A stretch of DNA of 64,000 bases from Photobacterium angustum (GTDB lineage: Bacteria > Pseudomonadota > Gammaproteobacteria > Enterobacterales > Vibrionaceae): positions 62,001 to 126,000 of the forward strand of contig NZ_PYOM01000003.1 in the NCBI RefSeq assembly GCF_003026365.1, given 5' to 3'. Below the pieces are notes generated by a model, which was given only the letters and a program-made list of their open reading frames with translations, did no database searches and was not told where the DNA came from. The translations under genes and the position numbers were made by a program. Shown piece after piece: positions 8,837 through 17,261 of the stretch (its first letter is position 1; each line of letters opens with the position of its first letter).

Positions 8837-9712
8837 ATGACAACAAGTATCGCTTTTATTGGTTTGGGTGTAATGGGCTTCCCAATGGCACGTCACCTGT
8901 TTAATTCAGGTTTCGACACCACTGTGTATAACCGTACAACCTCTAAAGCGCAGCAATGGGCAACGGAGTTTTCAGGACAATACAGTGAAACGCCGCGTGA
9001 AGCCGCTCAGAACCGCGATGTGGTTGCGCTTTGTGTTGGTAACGATAATGACGTTCGAAGCGTTGTATTTGGCGCTGACGGCGTTTTAGCTGGCATGAAA
9101 GCGGGCTCTACCCTTGTTGATCATACGACGACCTCTGCGGAACTTGCTGAAGAGTTGGCGAAAGCATGCTTAGCTCAAGGCGTTAACTTTATTGATGCGC
9201 CAGTTTCTGGTGGTCAAGCAGGTGCTGAAAATGGTGCACTGACTATCATGTGCGGTGGCGAACAAGCTGTTTTTGATAGCGTATTACCGATTTTAAACAG
9301 CTACGCGAAACAAGCGGTATTAGTTGGCGGTTATGGACAAGGTCAACGCTGTAAAATGGTGAATCAAATTTGTATTGCAGGTGTACTGCAAGGATTGAGT
9401 GAAGCATTAACGCTGGCACAAAAATCAAACCTTGATATCGAACAGGTTGTTAGCGTTCTAAAACATGGGGCGGCGGGCTCTTGGCAGATGGAAAATCGCG
9501 CTACAACCATGGCTGAAGACAAATTTGATTTTGGCTTTGCTATTGATTGGATGCGTAAAGATCTGGGCTTTTGTTTAGATGAAGCAAAAAAACACGATCT
9601 TGAATTACCACTGACGGACGCAGTAGATAAACGTTATGGCTTATTACAAAACGAAGGGCTAGGCAGAATGGATACATCTGTCTTAATTAAAGCTTTCAAT
9701 AAAACGGTTTAA
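8837..9712 (+). CDS. NAD(P)-dependent beta-hydroxyacid dehydrogenase (3-hydroxyisobutyrate dehydrogenase family)
   Basis: A 291-residue enzyme of the GarR/GlxR/MmsB family. The Rossmann motif IGLGVMGFPMA is at residues ~8-18, the substrate-binding FIDAPVSGGQAGAENG near residue 120, and the catalytic Lys in GQRCKMVNQ near residue 171. Likely substrates are tartronate semialdehyde, 3-hydroxyisobutyrate or succinic semialdehyde types; the sequence does not decide. The longest frame opens with TTG at 8810, but ATG 8837 has AAGGAG six bases upstream and fits the family N terminus. It is divergent from the MocR-type gene, which may regulate it. Confidence 0.9.
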   Translation: MTTSIAFIGLGVMGFPMARHLFNSGFDTTVYNRTTSKAQQWATEFSGQYSETPREAAQNRDVVALCVGNDNDVRSVVFGADGVLAGMKAGSTLVDHTTTSAELAEELAKACLAQGVNFIDAPVSGGQAGAENGALTIMCGGEQAVFDSVLPILNSYAKQAVLVGGYGQGQRCKMVNQICIAGVLQGLSEALTLAQKSNLDIEQVVSVLKHGAAGSWQMENRATTMAEDKFDFGFAIDWMRKDLGFCLDEAKKHDLELPLTDAVDKRYGLLQNEGLGRMDTSVLIKAFNKTV

Positions 9713-9897
9713 TTTAATCTAAAACACAATCACTGAGACGAGATAGTGACTTTGTGAAAACCGATATTATATAACGCCAGAAAAGCGAAAGGGATGCACG
9801 CGCATCCCCTTCTGCCGACCCCGATAAACATCAAGATCAAAAATCCGTTGTCCAATTCTACATTGGAGTCATGGAATACCGATTGAATCCATTCAGC

Positions 9898-10191
9898 TTA
9901 CGAAATTCTGAATAGTTTAATCGAATCACGACGTACTGTTACACCACGGAAAGTTACAGGCTCTAACAACGTCATTAGTTGCTTAGAAACGAAAAACTTA
10001 CCACCGTAGCTACGATCGCCACCACGATTAACCCAATCAGCAAATTCATCAGCCAGACTGAACATAGAGTTACCGACTAGTAAAACAAGAACTTTAGCAA
10101 CTTCGCTATCGTTCTGACGGTTAAACTCAGCGTCACGAACTTTTTTACGATATTCGTCGACAATTCTTTCAAGGCACTCAAATCTGCTCAT
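9898..10191 (-). CDS. Small hypothetical protein, 97 residues
   Basis: I do not recognise this protein. It is soluble, charged and mostly helical in its first 60 residues (FECLERIVDEYRKKV), with a basic C-terminal part ending RRDSIKLFRIS. The frame can begin at ATG 10203, but ATG 10191 has GGTGGT just upstream, so I chose it. It has its own transcription unit, between the dehydrogenase (convergent) and the YgbA-like gene (divergent). A GC-rich hairpin at 9791-9808 (GGGATGC/GCATCCC) lies downstream and may terminate it, although its T tract is poor. Codon use resembles the neighbours and supports a real gene. Confidence 0.7.
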   Translation of the reverse strand: MSRFECLERIVDEYRKKVRDAEFNRQNDSEVAKVLVLLVGNSMFSLADEFADWVNRGGDRSYGGKFFVSKQLMTLLEPVTFRGVTVRRDSIKLFRIS

Positions 10192-10363
10192 ATACACCAC
10201 CATAAAAATCGAGGCGTGGATACTACTGCTCTAGCCTATTTAAATCAACCCATCGCCTTATGTTTCTTTAAAAAACTGATACTTTTTTTCAACTTGGTAA
10301 CAAAGGTGATGCTATTTATCATTAAAAACACGATTTAATTTCATATTCCCGCTCTAAAAACTT

Positions 10364-10386
10364 AAATATCATTTCATATACATGTT
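10364..10386. promoter_or_regulatory. Candidate NsrR site upstream of the YgbA-like gene
   Basis: Two 11-base half sites, AAATATCATTT (10364-10374) and ATATACATGTT (10376-10386), are separated by one base and arranged as an imperfect inverted repeat. This fits the 11-1-11 NsrR pattern, with about 7 and 8 of 11 consensus matches. The downstream gene is an NsrR target in E. coli. Confidence 0.45.
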
Positions 10387-10432
10387 TGTATAATTGAAGT
10401 TCTAGATAGAATTAATTAAGAAATACAAAACG

Positions 10433-10846
10433 ATGACTATAAACACTAACTTTAAGCTACTAGGTAAATTAAATCGTGAATTTTTGACCATTTCAGCAAT
10501 GATTGAAATTTATTGCACTCATCACCATTACGAAAAATGTAAAAAAGTTAATTTATGTCAAGACTGTGAAACTTTCAAAAGCTACGTAAAACAAAGGCTA
10601 GATCGTTGTCCTTATGGTATCAACAAGCCAACTTGCCGACAGTGCCCTATTCATTGCTACAAAGTTCAAGAAAAGGTCAAATCACAAACAATTATGCGTT
10701 ATCCAGGCCCTAGAATGATGTATAAACACCCAATAATGGCTATTACACACCTAATTAATGATAAAAGAAAAGTTAAAGCACTAAATCAAGAGATGACGTC
10801 AAACAGAAAAGTAAGAAACATTGAAGAAACAATAAGTAAAAAATAA
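10433..10846 (+). CDS. ygbA: YgbA_NO family protein (nitric-oxide-responsive, Cys-rich)
   Basis: A 137-residue protein matching E. coli YgbA over its core: IEIYCTHHH near residue 25, LCQDC near 41, RLDRCPYG near 57, KPTCRQCPIHCY near 65 and MRYPGPRMMYKHPI near 85. The conserved cysteines suggest a metal or Fe-S site, which is inferred. In E. coli the gene is repressed by NsrR and induced by nitric oxide. A candidate NsrR site lies 47 bp upstream here. It is a single-gene unit followed by an AT-rich non-coding stretch. The molecular function is not securely established. Confidence 0.85.
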   Translation: MTINTNFKLLGKLNREFLTISAMIEIYCTHHHYEKCKKVNLCQDCETFKSYVKQRLDRCPYGINKPTCRQCPIHCYKVQEKVKSQTIMRYPGPRMMYKHPIMAITHLINDKRKVKALNQEMTSNRKVRNIEETISKK

Positions 10847-11138
10847 ATGATGAATACGATATTTTTTCTATTTTATATTTCATTCTCTTTTAAAACTGCT
10901 AGATAGCTTGTTTACTTTGTAATCAGCCCATTTACTACTGTGCAAAAATCACACACCACTGTAATGACAAAAAATACCGAGATAAAAAGGAAACCATTAA
11001 AAATAGCCCGTATGTGCATAAATATTTCGTTTCATGACTTTTTATAAATAAAACAGACAACATGTGAATTGTAGTAACAAATGGCTGGCGTTTATTAGTA
11101 AAGGTTCATCGCTTTAAATATTTAGAGTATTTCTATCT
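10847..11138. other. AT-rich intergenic stretch without a recognisable gene
   Basis: Between the YgbA-like gene and the terminator of the convergent lipoprotein gene. I see no open frame with a ribosome binding site and no known regulatory motif. Confidence 0.5.
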
Positions 11139-11169
11139 AAAAAAGCAGCGATGGATGATCGCTGCTTTT
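11139..11169 (-). terminator. Terminator of the lipoprotein gene
   Basis: Perfect 12-bp inverted repeat AAAAGCAGCGAT (11141-11152) / ATCGCTGCTTTT (11158-11169) with a 5-base loop. On the minus strand it is followed by six T. Confidence 0.88.
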
Positions 11170-11188
11170 GATAACGAATAGATTTTAT

Positions 11189-11557
11189 TTAGTTACGGTA
11201 ATAATCAATCACTTGAATTTTCACAGGCTTATTTGCACTGCTAATATCTACAGTAAATTGATCTTCATCGACAACTTTAGCATTTTTTGCCCCTTCCCCA
11301 ATAACGTCAACACCTTCAATCTTGGTATATAGCTTGGTGTAATCGTAATGCATCGTTACAGTTGCGGTAACAGGTTTAGAAGCCGTTAATTCAAAAGTAC
11401 AAATACCTGTAGGACAAAATACATCAATATCTTCTGCGGATGTCACCGCGATAGAATCTACATTCTTAATTGGCGTACCGGTGATTTTTGCTTCCCCACA
11501 GCCTGTTAATAATAATGCCGTTGTAACTGCAACAAGGCCAAGTTGAATTTTTTTCAC
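11189..11557 (-). CDS. Small predicted lipoprotein, 122 residues
   Basis: The first 20 residues form a lipoprotein signal peptide (MKKIQLGLVAVTTALLLTGC), with the lipobox LTGC placing the lipid-modified Cys at residue 20. The mature part (~100 residues) is rich in Val/Thr and alternating hydrophobic residues, suggesting a beta-sandwich, and has two further Cys (FCPTGIC) close enough to form a disulfide. Residue +2 after Cys is Gly, so outer-membrane sorting is likely. I do not recognise the family. It is a single-gene unit with a strong terminator and a 398-bp region upstream that it shares with the divergent HlyC/CorC-like gene. Confidence 0.8.
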   Translation of the reverse strand: MKKIQLGLVAVTTALLLTGCGEAKITGTPIKNVDSIAVTSAEDIDVFCPTGICTFELTASKPVTATVTMHYDYTKLYTKIEGVDVIGEGAKNAKVVDEDQFTVDISSANKPVKIQVIDYYRN

Positions 11558-11811
11558 ACTGATATCCTCATGTATTCCGCTGAGCGGTGATCTTTGCTTA
11601 CTATAACAAAGAAAGTTTTACGTAGACTATATCAAACATAACAAGTTCAATGAATTAGCATTGCTGAGACAGCGATAATAACTATCAAACATGAGTCAAT
11701 AACAAGCTGGTCATGGTTTATTTTCTTTATTTAAACAAATAACACCGATTGTTTTCACTTCTGTCTATTGGCTAAACGAATGCGTAATTTATTTCTTACC
11801 AATAAACAATA

Positions 11812-11938
11812 AAGGTTAATTTTTAATTAACCTTATAGGCATACTATAGATATAATCACCTACAATGTGTGAATAGGCTTTCCTTTATTCACGTTATAGG
11901 CGCACCTATTTTTATTCCCACCCTATGGTGCACTCGAG
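11812..11938 (+). promoter_or_regulatory. Structured leader/promoter region of the HlyC/CorC-type gene
   Basis: Three inverted repeats in a row precede the gene: AAGGTTAATT/AATTAACCTT (11812-11821, 11825-11834, loop TTT), GTGAATA/TATTCAC (11869-11875, 11886-11892), and GCGCACC (11900-11906) pairing with GGTGCAC near 11927-11933. A -10-like TATAAT lies near 11851. The last two repeats would sit in the 5' untranslated region. No known riboswitch consensus was recognised. Confidence 0.45.
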
Positions 11939-11955
11939 GTTTCTAGGAGAAATAA

Positions 11956-13245
11956 ATGAGTATCATTATTTTGGTCTGTTTGATCATTATTAATGGATTA
12001 TTTGCTATGTCTGAGATAGCACTTGTCACAGCAAAGAAAAACCGGTTACAACGATTAGCAGATGAAGGGAATATCTCTGCTCAAAAAGCAATAGAGCTAG
12101 GTGAATCACCTACGCAGTTTCTATCAACAATGCAGATCGGTATCACTGTTATTGGTATTATGAACGGTGTTATTGGCGAAGCTGCTTTAGCTGGCCCTAT
12201 TTCACATTGGTTAATTGAGTTAGGCTTTCCTACAAAATCCGTTGGCTTTACTGCTTCAGCAATTGCGGTCATTGTTTTAACGTATGTATCGATTGTTATT
12301 GGTGAATTAGTCCCTAAACGATTAGGTCAAGTAAACGCTGTTTCTATTGCGATATTTTTCGCTCGCCCAATTGCAGTTATCGCTTTTATTTCTCGTCCAT
12401 TTGTATGGTTATTGGCAAACTCAACCGATTTACTGTTGCGTTTATTGGGCAAAGGAAAAGACGACAGTTCAGCACTAACAGAAGATGATATCCGTGCAGT
12501 GATCGCGGAAGGTTCTCAGTCCGGTGTGATCCACCAGCATGAACATAACATGATGCGTAACGTATTTAATTTCGATGACCGAAAAGTATCTTCAATGATG
12601 ACGCCACGAAATGAAATTACTTATCTTGATTTAAATTATTCGCCTGAGAGCTATTTACAAAAATTACTCTCAAGCACGTATGCTTGCCTTCCTGTTGGAA
12701 ACAACGGCTTCAGCGATTTAAAGGGCACATTAAATGCCAAGCAGTTATTACAATTTATTAATGATAATACGGCTGAAAATCCGCTATCAATTTTAGATTA
12801 CTTAACCCCTCCCGTTTTCGTACCAGAAAACTGGACAGGAACAACGCTATTAGAAATGTTCCAAAGCTCAGGCACAGACTTTGCCTTCGTGGTTGATGAA
12901 TATGGTGATATTCAAGGTATCGTGACTTCTCAAGATATTTTAGAGGCATTAGCCGGTAAATTTACTCCTGATAATCCAAAAGATGTTTGGTCAGAGAAAA
13001 ATCCAGACGGCAGTTGGAATTTAGATGGCATGATGCCGATCACTGTATTTAAAGACTTATTAGATATTAATAAATTACCAGACGAAGAAGACGGCGGCTA
13101 TCACACACTGAGCGGAATGTTAGTGTGGCTATTAGATGATTTACCTAAATTGGATGACTGTATTAGCTGGCAAGGTTGGCAATTCCGCATTCTAACATTA
13201 GAAAATAACCGTATAGATAGGATATCAGCCCAACGCTACGAATAA
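11956..13245 (+). CDS. HlyC/CorC (HCC) family membrane protein: CNNM/DUF21, CBS pair, CorC_HlyC domain
   Basis: A 429-residue protein with the three-part HCC layout. Residues ~1-180 form the membrane CNNM/DUF21 domain (AMSEIALVTAKKNRL, STMQIGITVIG, GELVPKR). Residues ~190-340 form a CBS pair (DDRKVSSMMTPRNEI, DFAFVVDEYGDIQGIVT). Residues ~350-429 form the CorC_HlyC domain (DEEDGGYHTLSGML, NNRIDRIS). E. coli YtfL has the same layout and length; family members act in divalent-cation or polyamine export. AGGAG is present before the ATG. The structured leader suggests post-transcriptional control. The name hemolysin often attached to the family is misleading. Confidence 0.88.
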   Translation: MSIIILVCLIIINGLFAMSEIALVTAKKNRLQRLADEGNISAQKAIELGESPTQFLSTMQIGITVIGIMNGVIGEAALAGPISHWLIELGFPTKSVGFTASAIAVIVLTYVSIVIGELVPKRLGQVNAVSIAIFFARPIAVIAFISRPFVWLLANSTDLLLRLLGKGKDDSSALTEDDIRAVIAEGSQSGVIHQHEHNMMRNVFNFDDRKVSSMMTPRNEITYLDLNYSPESYLQKLLSSTYACLPVGNNGFSDLKGTLNAKQLLQFINDNTAENPLSILDYLTPPVFVPENWTGTTLLEMFQSSGTDFAFVVDEYGDIQGIVTSQDILEALAGKFTPDNPKDVWSEKNPDGSWNLDGMMPITVFKDLLDINKLPDEEDGGYHTLSGMLVWLLDDLPKLDDCISWQGWQFRILTLENNRIDRISAQRYE

Positions 13246-13300
13246 CCCTTACCGCGATTAGAACTAATAGATTACTAAGTGAAGTTAATCCTATTTTCGT

Positions 13301-13328
13301 AAAAAGCCGCATCAAATGCGGCTTTTTT
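13301..13328. terminator. Bidirectional terminator between the HCC gene and the oxidoreductase operon
   Basis: AAAAAGCCGCAT (13301-13312) and ATGCGGCTTTTTT (13316-13328), with A and T runs on both sides, lie between convergent genes. Confidence 0.92.
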
Positions 13329-13336
13329 AATAAGAA

Positions 13337-14311
13337 CTATAAAACATAACTGTTCTGTTCAAGAAGTATCATTACTTGTGATTTTTTAAGCTTTACCTTT
13401 GATTGCTGCTTATCAAGCAACTGATCATAAGTTTCACGCTGCGTTTGATGAAATACACCAACAGGTACAGGGTGTTGAGGATAGCTTAAGTTTGCCAACA
13501 TATAAGCAAGTGATGTGTTAGTTGTATTAACTTCATGAACCAATACAGATTTGTCTGAACTATGCGTAACTTCAGGTGTTAGGCCTGATAACTTAAGTGC
13601 CATGTCTGTGCCATAAAACATAGGCTGTTTGTCTTCTAAATATAATAAGTTTTCTTTACGCTGCTTTGGTCCATTATATGGTTCGTGCACTTTATCATTG
13701 AAAATAACGCAATTTTGGAGAATTTCGATGACAGCACATCCTTTATGGTTGGCTGCTGCTTCAAAAATTGCAGCCATGTGCTTGGGATCATTATCAGAAG
13801 TTCTCGCAATAAAACTGGCATTAGCTGCCGCAGCTATCGTTAAAGGACGCAGTGGATAATCAATACTTCCTTCTGGCGTCGATTTACTCACACAACCTTG
13901 TGAACTGGTTGGTGAATATTGTCCTTTTGTTAATCCATATATTTCGTTATTAAACAATAAGATCTTTATGTCTTGATTACGGCGTATTGCATGAATAAAG
14001 TGATTACCTCCAATACTCAATGCATCACCGTCACCGGTAACAACCCATACATCGAGTTCAGGGTTCACGCTTTTAATGCCAGTCGCTATTGTTGGTGCCC
14101 TTCCGTGAATAGTATGGAAGCCATATGTATCCATATAATATGGAAATCGAGAAGAGCATCCAATACCAGAAACAAATACCGTATTGTGTTTCGTTTTATC
14201 CATTTTAGCTAAGACTGACTGCATGGTTTTTAATACATTAAAATCGCCACAGCCTTGGCACCACTTTACTTCTTGATCTGAAATATAATCTTTACGATTC
14301 AACACGTTCAA
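13337..14311 (-). CDS. korB: 2-oxoacid:ferredoxin oxidoreductase, beta subunit
   Basis: The TPP-binding subunit of a CoA-acylating 2-oxoacid:ferredoxin oxidoreductase (324 residues). TPP/Mg motif: VTGDGDALSIGGNH (~92-104) with the downstream NNEIYGLT (121-128). Cysteines placed as Fe-S ligands in the family are C18 and C21 (WCQGCG), C52 (GIGCSSR) and C201 (QNCVIF). It is second in a two-gene operon, overlapping the end of the gamma-alpha gene by 20 bp. The two-subunit KorAB form usually acts on 2-oxoglutarate, making succinyl-CoA and reduced ferredoxin; pyruvate or branched-chain oxoacids are possible. The symbol is a best guess on substrate. Confidence 0.85.
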   Translation of the reverse strand: MNVLNRKDYISDQEVKWCQGCGDFNVLKTMQSVLAKMDKTKHNTVFVSGIGCSSRFPYYMDTYGFHTIHGRAPTIATGIKSVNPELDVWVVTGDGDALSIGGNHFIHAIRRNQDIKILLFNNEIYGLTKGQYSPTSSQGCVSKSTPEGSIDYPLRPLTIAAAANASFIARTSDNDPKHMAAIFEAAANHKGCAVIEILQNCVIFNDKVHEPYNGPKQRKENLLYLEDKQPMFYGTDMALKLSGLTPEVTHSSDKSVLVHEVNTTNTSLAYMLANLSYPQHPVPVGVFHQTQRETYDQLLDKQQSKVKLKKSQVMILLEQNSYVL

Positions 14312-16166
14312 CTCCAGTTTCGATCTCTTTTAACGTCTTTTTAATTGCTGTGGTTAACTCCTCAACTTTGAAGGGGGTTCCATCAGTTTTAGCGAAACCT
14401 TCAATAGGTATTGGAACTTGTGATTGAACGTATTGTTTTAGTTGTCCGTTATTTAACTCAACAACTAAAATATGTTTAAAATTGTTCAATAATTCAGAGA
14501 AATTACTAGGTAGCGGATTAATGTATTGTAAGTGAGTGTGTGCAACAGAGTAGCCGTGTTCTCGAAGCTCATTCACCGCTGTTTTGACTGATCCTAGTGT
14601 CCCTCCCCAAGAAATAACCAATAACTCGTCTAATTCAGAGCCCAGTAAAGGTTGGGTTGGAATAAAGCGGGAAATATTGCTAATTTTTAATGCTCTTTCA
14701 TCACTCATTTTCTGGTGATTATTGGGTTCATAACACACTTCCCCCGTAATACTTTTCTTTTCTAATCCACCAATTCTGTGTTGCTTACCTTCAGTGCCCG
14801 GTACAACCCATTCTCGAGCCAAAGTGTCATGATCGCGTAAATATGGATAATAAGATCCTGCGACACTCACTTCTGGTTTATCCCAACAAGGAATCTCTTC
14901 CTCTGATGGTACTTTCCATGGTTCAGTACCGTTAGCAATATAGCCGTCGGTAAGGAGAACGACTGGAGTCATAAAAGTAGTTGCTAATCGACAAGCCTCA
15001 ATGGCCATCGCATAACAATCACCCGGTGAAGATGCTGCTATTACAGGAAGAGGCGAATCACCATTACGCCCATACAGTGCGAAGAGGAGATCGGATTGTT
15101 CTGTCTTGGTCGGAAGCCCCGTTGATGGTCCTCCCCTTTGAACATCAACAACAACCAGAGGTAGCTCTGTCATAACGGCCAAATTGATCATTTCAGATTT
15201 TAGGCATAGTCCCGGACCTGATGTCGTGGTAACACCTAAAGCTCCAGTATAAGATGCACCTAATGCTGCCCCTGCAGCTGCAATTTCATCTTCAGCCTGA
15301 AATGTAGTCACACCAAACTGTTGATATTTCGCTAACTGATGCAAAATATCAGAAGCTGGAGTAATAGGATAAGAGCCTAAAAATAACGGTTTATCAGCAG
15401 CAAAGGATGCCGTTATTAAACCCAATGACAATGCTTCATTCCCTGACACTGAACGGTATCGTCCAGGTTCAATATTTGCTTTTCCTACCTGCCAACTCTC
15501 GCCAAAGATTTCTGTCGTATCCGCATAGTTATAACCACTTCTCAACGCTGAAATATTGGCATTTATTATCTGTGGCTGTTCAGAAAATTGATCTTTAATC
15601 CAGTTTTCAGCTTCTTCTAACGTTTGACTAAATATCCATAACGCAATACCTAACATAAAGCAGTTTTTACATCGACGAGCAACTTTTCCAGGCAGTCCTA
15701 ACCCCTCAAGAGAATGAAGAGTCAGTTGTGTAAAGTCTTCAGCAATTATACGGTAAGCCTTTAATGACCCATCTGTCAGTGGATTAGCATCATAGCCTGC
15801 AAGTTTAATTAGCGAATCTCTAAACCCTGCTTTATCGACAATAAGCAGACCACCAACCTTTAAATCAGCAATATTTTTCTTAAGTGCTGCGGCATTCATA
15901 GCAATTAAAACACCACACTGATCGCCAGGTGTGTAAACATCATGATCAGCGAATTGCAATTGAAAAGACGAAACGCCCGAAACGGTGCCTGCCGGTGCTC
16001 GAATCTCAGCGGGATAATCAGGTAGCGTTACAAGCGAATTACCAAACAAACTGACACTACTTGAGAATCTATTTCCAGTAAATTGTATGCCATCGCCAGA
16101 GTCGCCTGCAAAGCGAATCACTTCTGAATCTAATGACTGCTTTGATGAAGGACTATTAAAGTTCAT
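14292..16166 (-). CDS. korA: 2-oxoacid:ferredoxin oxidoreductase, fused gamma-alpha subunit
   Basis: A 624-residue fusion. Residues ~15-195 are the gamma domain (RFAGDSGDGIQFTG, AEIRAPAGTVSGVS). Residues ~240-610 are the alpha pyrimidine-binding and transketolase C-like domains (GSYPITPASDIL, TSGPGLCLKSE, QRGGPSTGLPTKTEQSDL). This is the KorA type of aerobic and thermophilic organisms, not the single-chain pyruvate:flavodoxin enzyme of enterobacteria. It is first in the operon, followed by the beta subunit. No ferredoxin gene is adjacent. The 498 bp upstream hold no gene. With the beta subunit it would form an oxygen-sensitive cytoplasmic complex. Confidence 0.87.
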   Translation of the reverse strand: MNFNSPSSKQSLDSEVIRFAGDSGDGIQFTGNRFSSSVSLFGNSLVTLPDYPAEIRAPAGTVSGVSSFQLQFADHDVYTPGDQCGVLIAMNAAALKKNIADLKVGGLLIVDKAGFRDSLIKLAGYDANPLTDGSLKAYRIIAEDFTQLTLHSLEGLGLPGKVARRCKNCFMLGIALWIFSQTLEEAENWIKDQFSEQPQIINANISALRSGYNYADTTEIFGESWQVGKANIEPGRYRSVSGNEALSLGLITASFAADKPLFLGSYPITPASDILHQLAKYQQFGVTTFQAEDEIAAAGAALGASYTGALGVTTTSGPGLCLKSEMINLAVMTELPLVVVDVQRGGPSTGLPTKTEQSDLLFALYGRNGDSPLPVIAASSPGDCYAMAIEACRLATTFMTPVVLLTDGYIANGTEPWKVPSEEEIPCWDKPEVSVAGSYYPYLRDHDTLAREWVVPGTEGKQHRIGGLEKKSITGEVCYEPNNHQKMSDERALKISNISRFIPTQPLLGSELDELLVISWGGTLGSVKTAVNELREHGYSVAHTHLQYINPLPSNFSELLNNFKHILVVELNNGQLKQYVQSQVPIPIEGFAKTDGTPFKVEELTTAIKKTLKEIETGVERVES

Positions 16167-16571
16167 TATATTATTGACCTCAGTTAAATTTATCTGGCTC
16201 TTTTATCATAAGGAAGAACATATTTAAGCCATTTCGAAATCATTTAGCCTAGGATTTCTGATATAGGATAACCATTATTCTGGTCGCCTTAGTTTCCATC
16301 ATATAATCAAGACGAGATCTGAGTCATGTAAAGATAATATAAAGAAAAATAGACTAACGAACCATAATTTACAACTTAAGATATTGATTTAAAAGAACAA
16401 GAAGTAAGAGTGGGCATATTAATAAAATATTAATATATAAACTAATTTATAAGAGGGTTTGAAAGCATTATTTTATTTAAATTAAAAAGCAGTGATTTAC
16501 CTCTTATTTTAAAAGAATAAAATATAGTAAATAGCAGATCTTTATTTTTAAATGCTTTCAATTGATCAAAA
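16167..16571. other. AT-rich gene-free stretch with a 103-bp inverted-repeat unit
   Basis: No convincing gene. TTGAAAGCATT (16459-16469) and AATGCTTTCAA (16551-16561) are perfect 11-base inverted repeats bounding 103 bp. The interior holds a smaller near-palindromic stretch around 16505-16522. It could be a folded RNA or a remnant of a small mobile element. The korA promoter should lie in the first ~150 bp (16167-16320). Confidence 0.4.
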
Positions 16572-16613
16572 AATAGCTCTATTTTTTTTTACTCATAAAT
16601 TAATAGAGCTATT
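16572..16613 (-). terminator. Terminator of the 16.7-kb membrane protein gene
   Basis: Perfect 12-base inverted repeat AATAGCTCTATT (16572-16583) / AATAGAGCTATT (16602-16613). On the minus strand the second arm runs into six T. The 18-base loop is long. Confidence 0.6.
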
Positions 16614-16664
16614 ATTTACGTTGTTTAGCTATGTGACAAAAGTAAAAGTAATTACTTTTTTCTA

Positions 16665-17123
16665 CTAGTCATAAGCTATGACTACTTTTTGTAACGTTGC
16701 TTTAAATGCCTTAATCATAAAAAACAGATAAAATACTTCAAAAGCAATACCATATAATAATAAGCCGTAGGTATCATGTTTTAAAGAATCGGGAAAAACA
16801 AAATACATAAGACCCGAGAATACAAACGTAAATGGAACGAGGTAAAAGATTAAAACTCGCCACGTTACAACCCAGCTTAACGAAAAGTATTTAATTAAAA
16901 AGTTCTTTCCGTTATTTCCGCCATTAACGATAAATAAAATAATAAAGTTAATTATAATCATTACGTCATCAGCAAGTGACTCTAATGAATCTGTTTGTGG
17001 TAAGTAATACGAATACAGCATCATCAAAATAATCGGAATCAAAACATACAACGCAGATTCCCGCTCAGTGACATTATTGTGTTTTAAATCAAGCAACAAG
17101 GCTTTTAAATTGAAAAAATACAT
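16665..17123 (-). CDS. Predicted inner-membrane protein, 152 residues
   Basis: An integral membrane protein with four hydrophobic segments at about residues 26-44, 57-72, 85-110 and 121-141, between short polar loops. I do not recognise a family. The frame could open at 17144, but ATG 17123 has an excellent Shine-Dalgarno sequence (GGGAGGGGG ending four bases before it), so I use that. It is a single-gene unit; a hairpin with T run lies about 50 bp downstream and a palindrome (AAAAGTAATTACTTTT, 16644-16659) directly follows the stop. Codon use is AT-rich, a little more so than the neighbours. Confidence 0.72.
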   Translation of the reverse strand: MYFFNLKALLLDLKHNNVTERESALYVLIPIILMMLYSYYLPQTDSLESLADDVMIIINFIILFIVNGGNNGKNFLIKYFSLSWVVTWRVLIFYLVPFTFVFSGLMYFVFPDSLKHDTYGLLLYGIAFEVFYLFFMIKAFKATLQKVVIAYD

Positions 17124-17261
17124 ATCCCCCTCCCTTATTGTCAATAAGCCTATCCTGTGAAGGTGGAGATAGTGATTGTAATAATTGATTAATTAGAATG
17201 AGTTATCAAAATATAACGTTTTGATGATAGCCATTACAATCGAACGTGATCATATCTGCAG

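Noticed and set aside
9789..9811. GC-rich hairpin GGGATGC/GCATCCC as a terminator
   Set aside because: The stem is good but there is no proper T tract on either strand, so it is mentioned only under the neighbouring gene.
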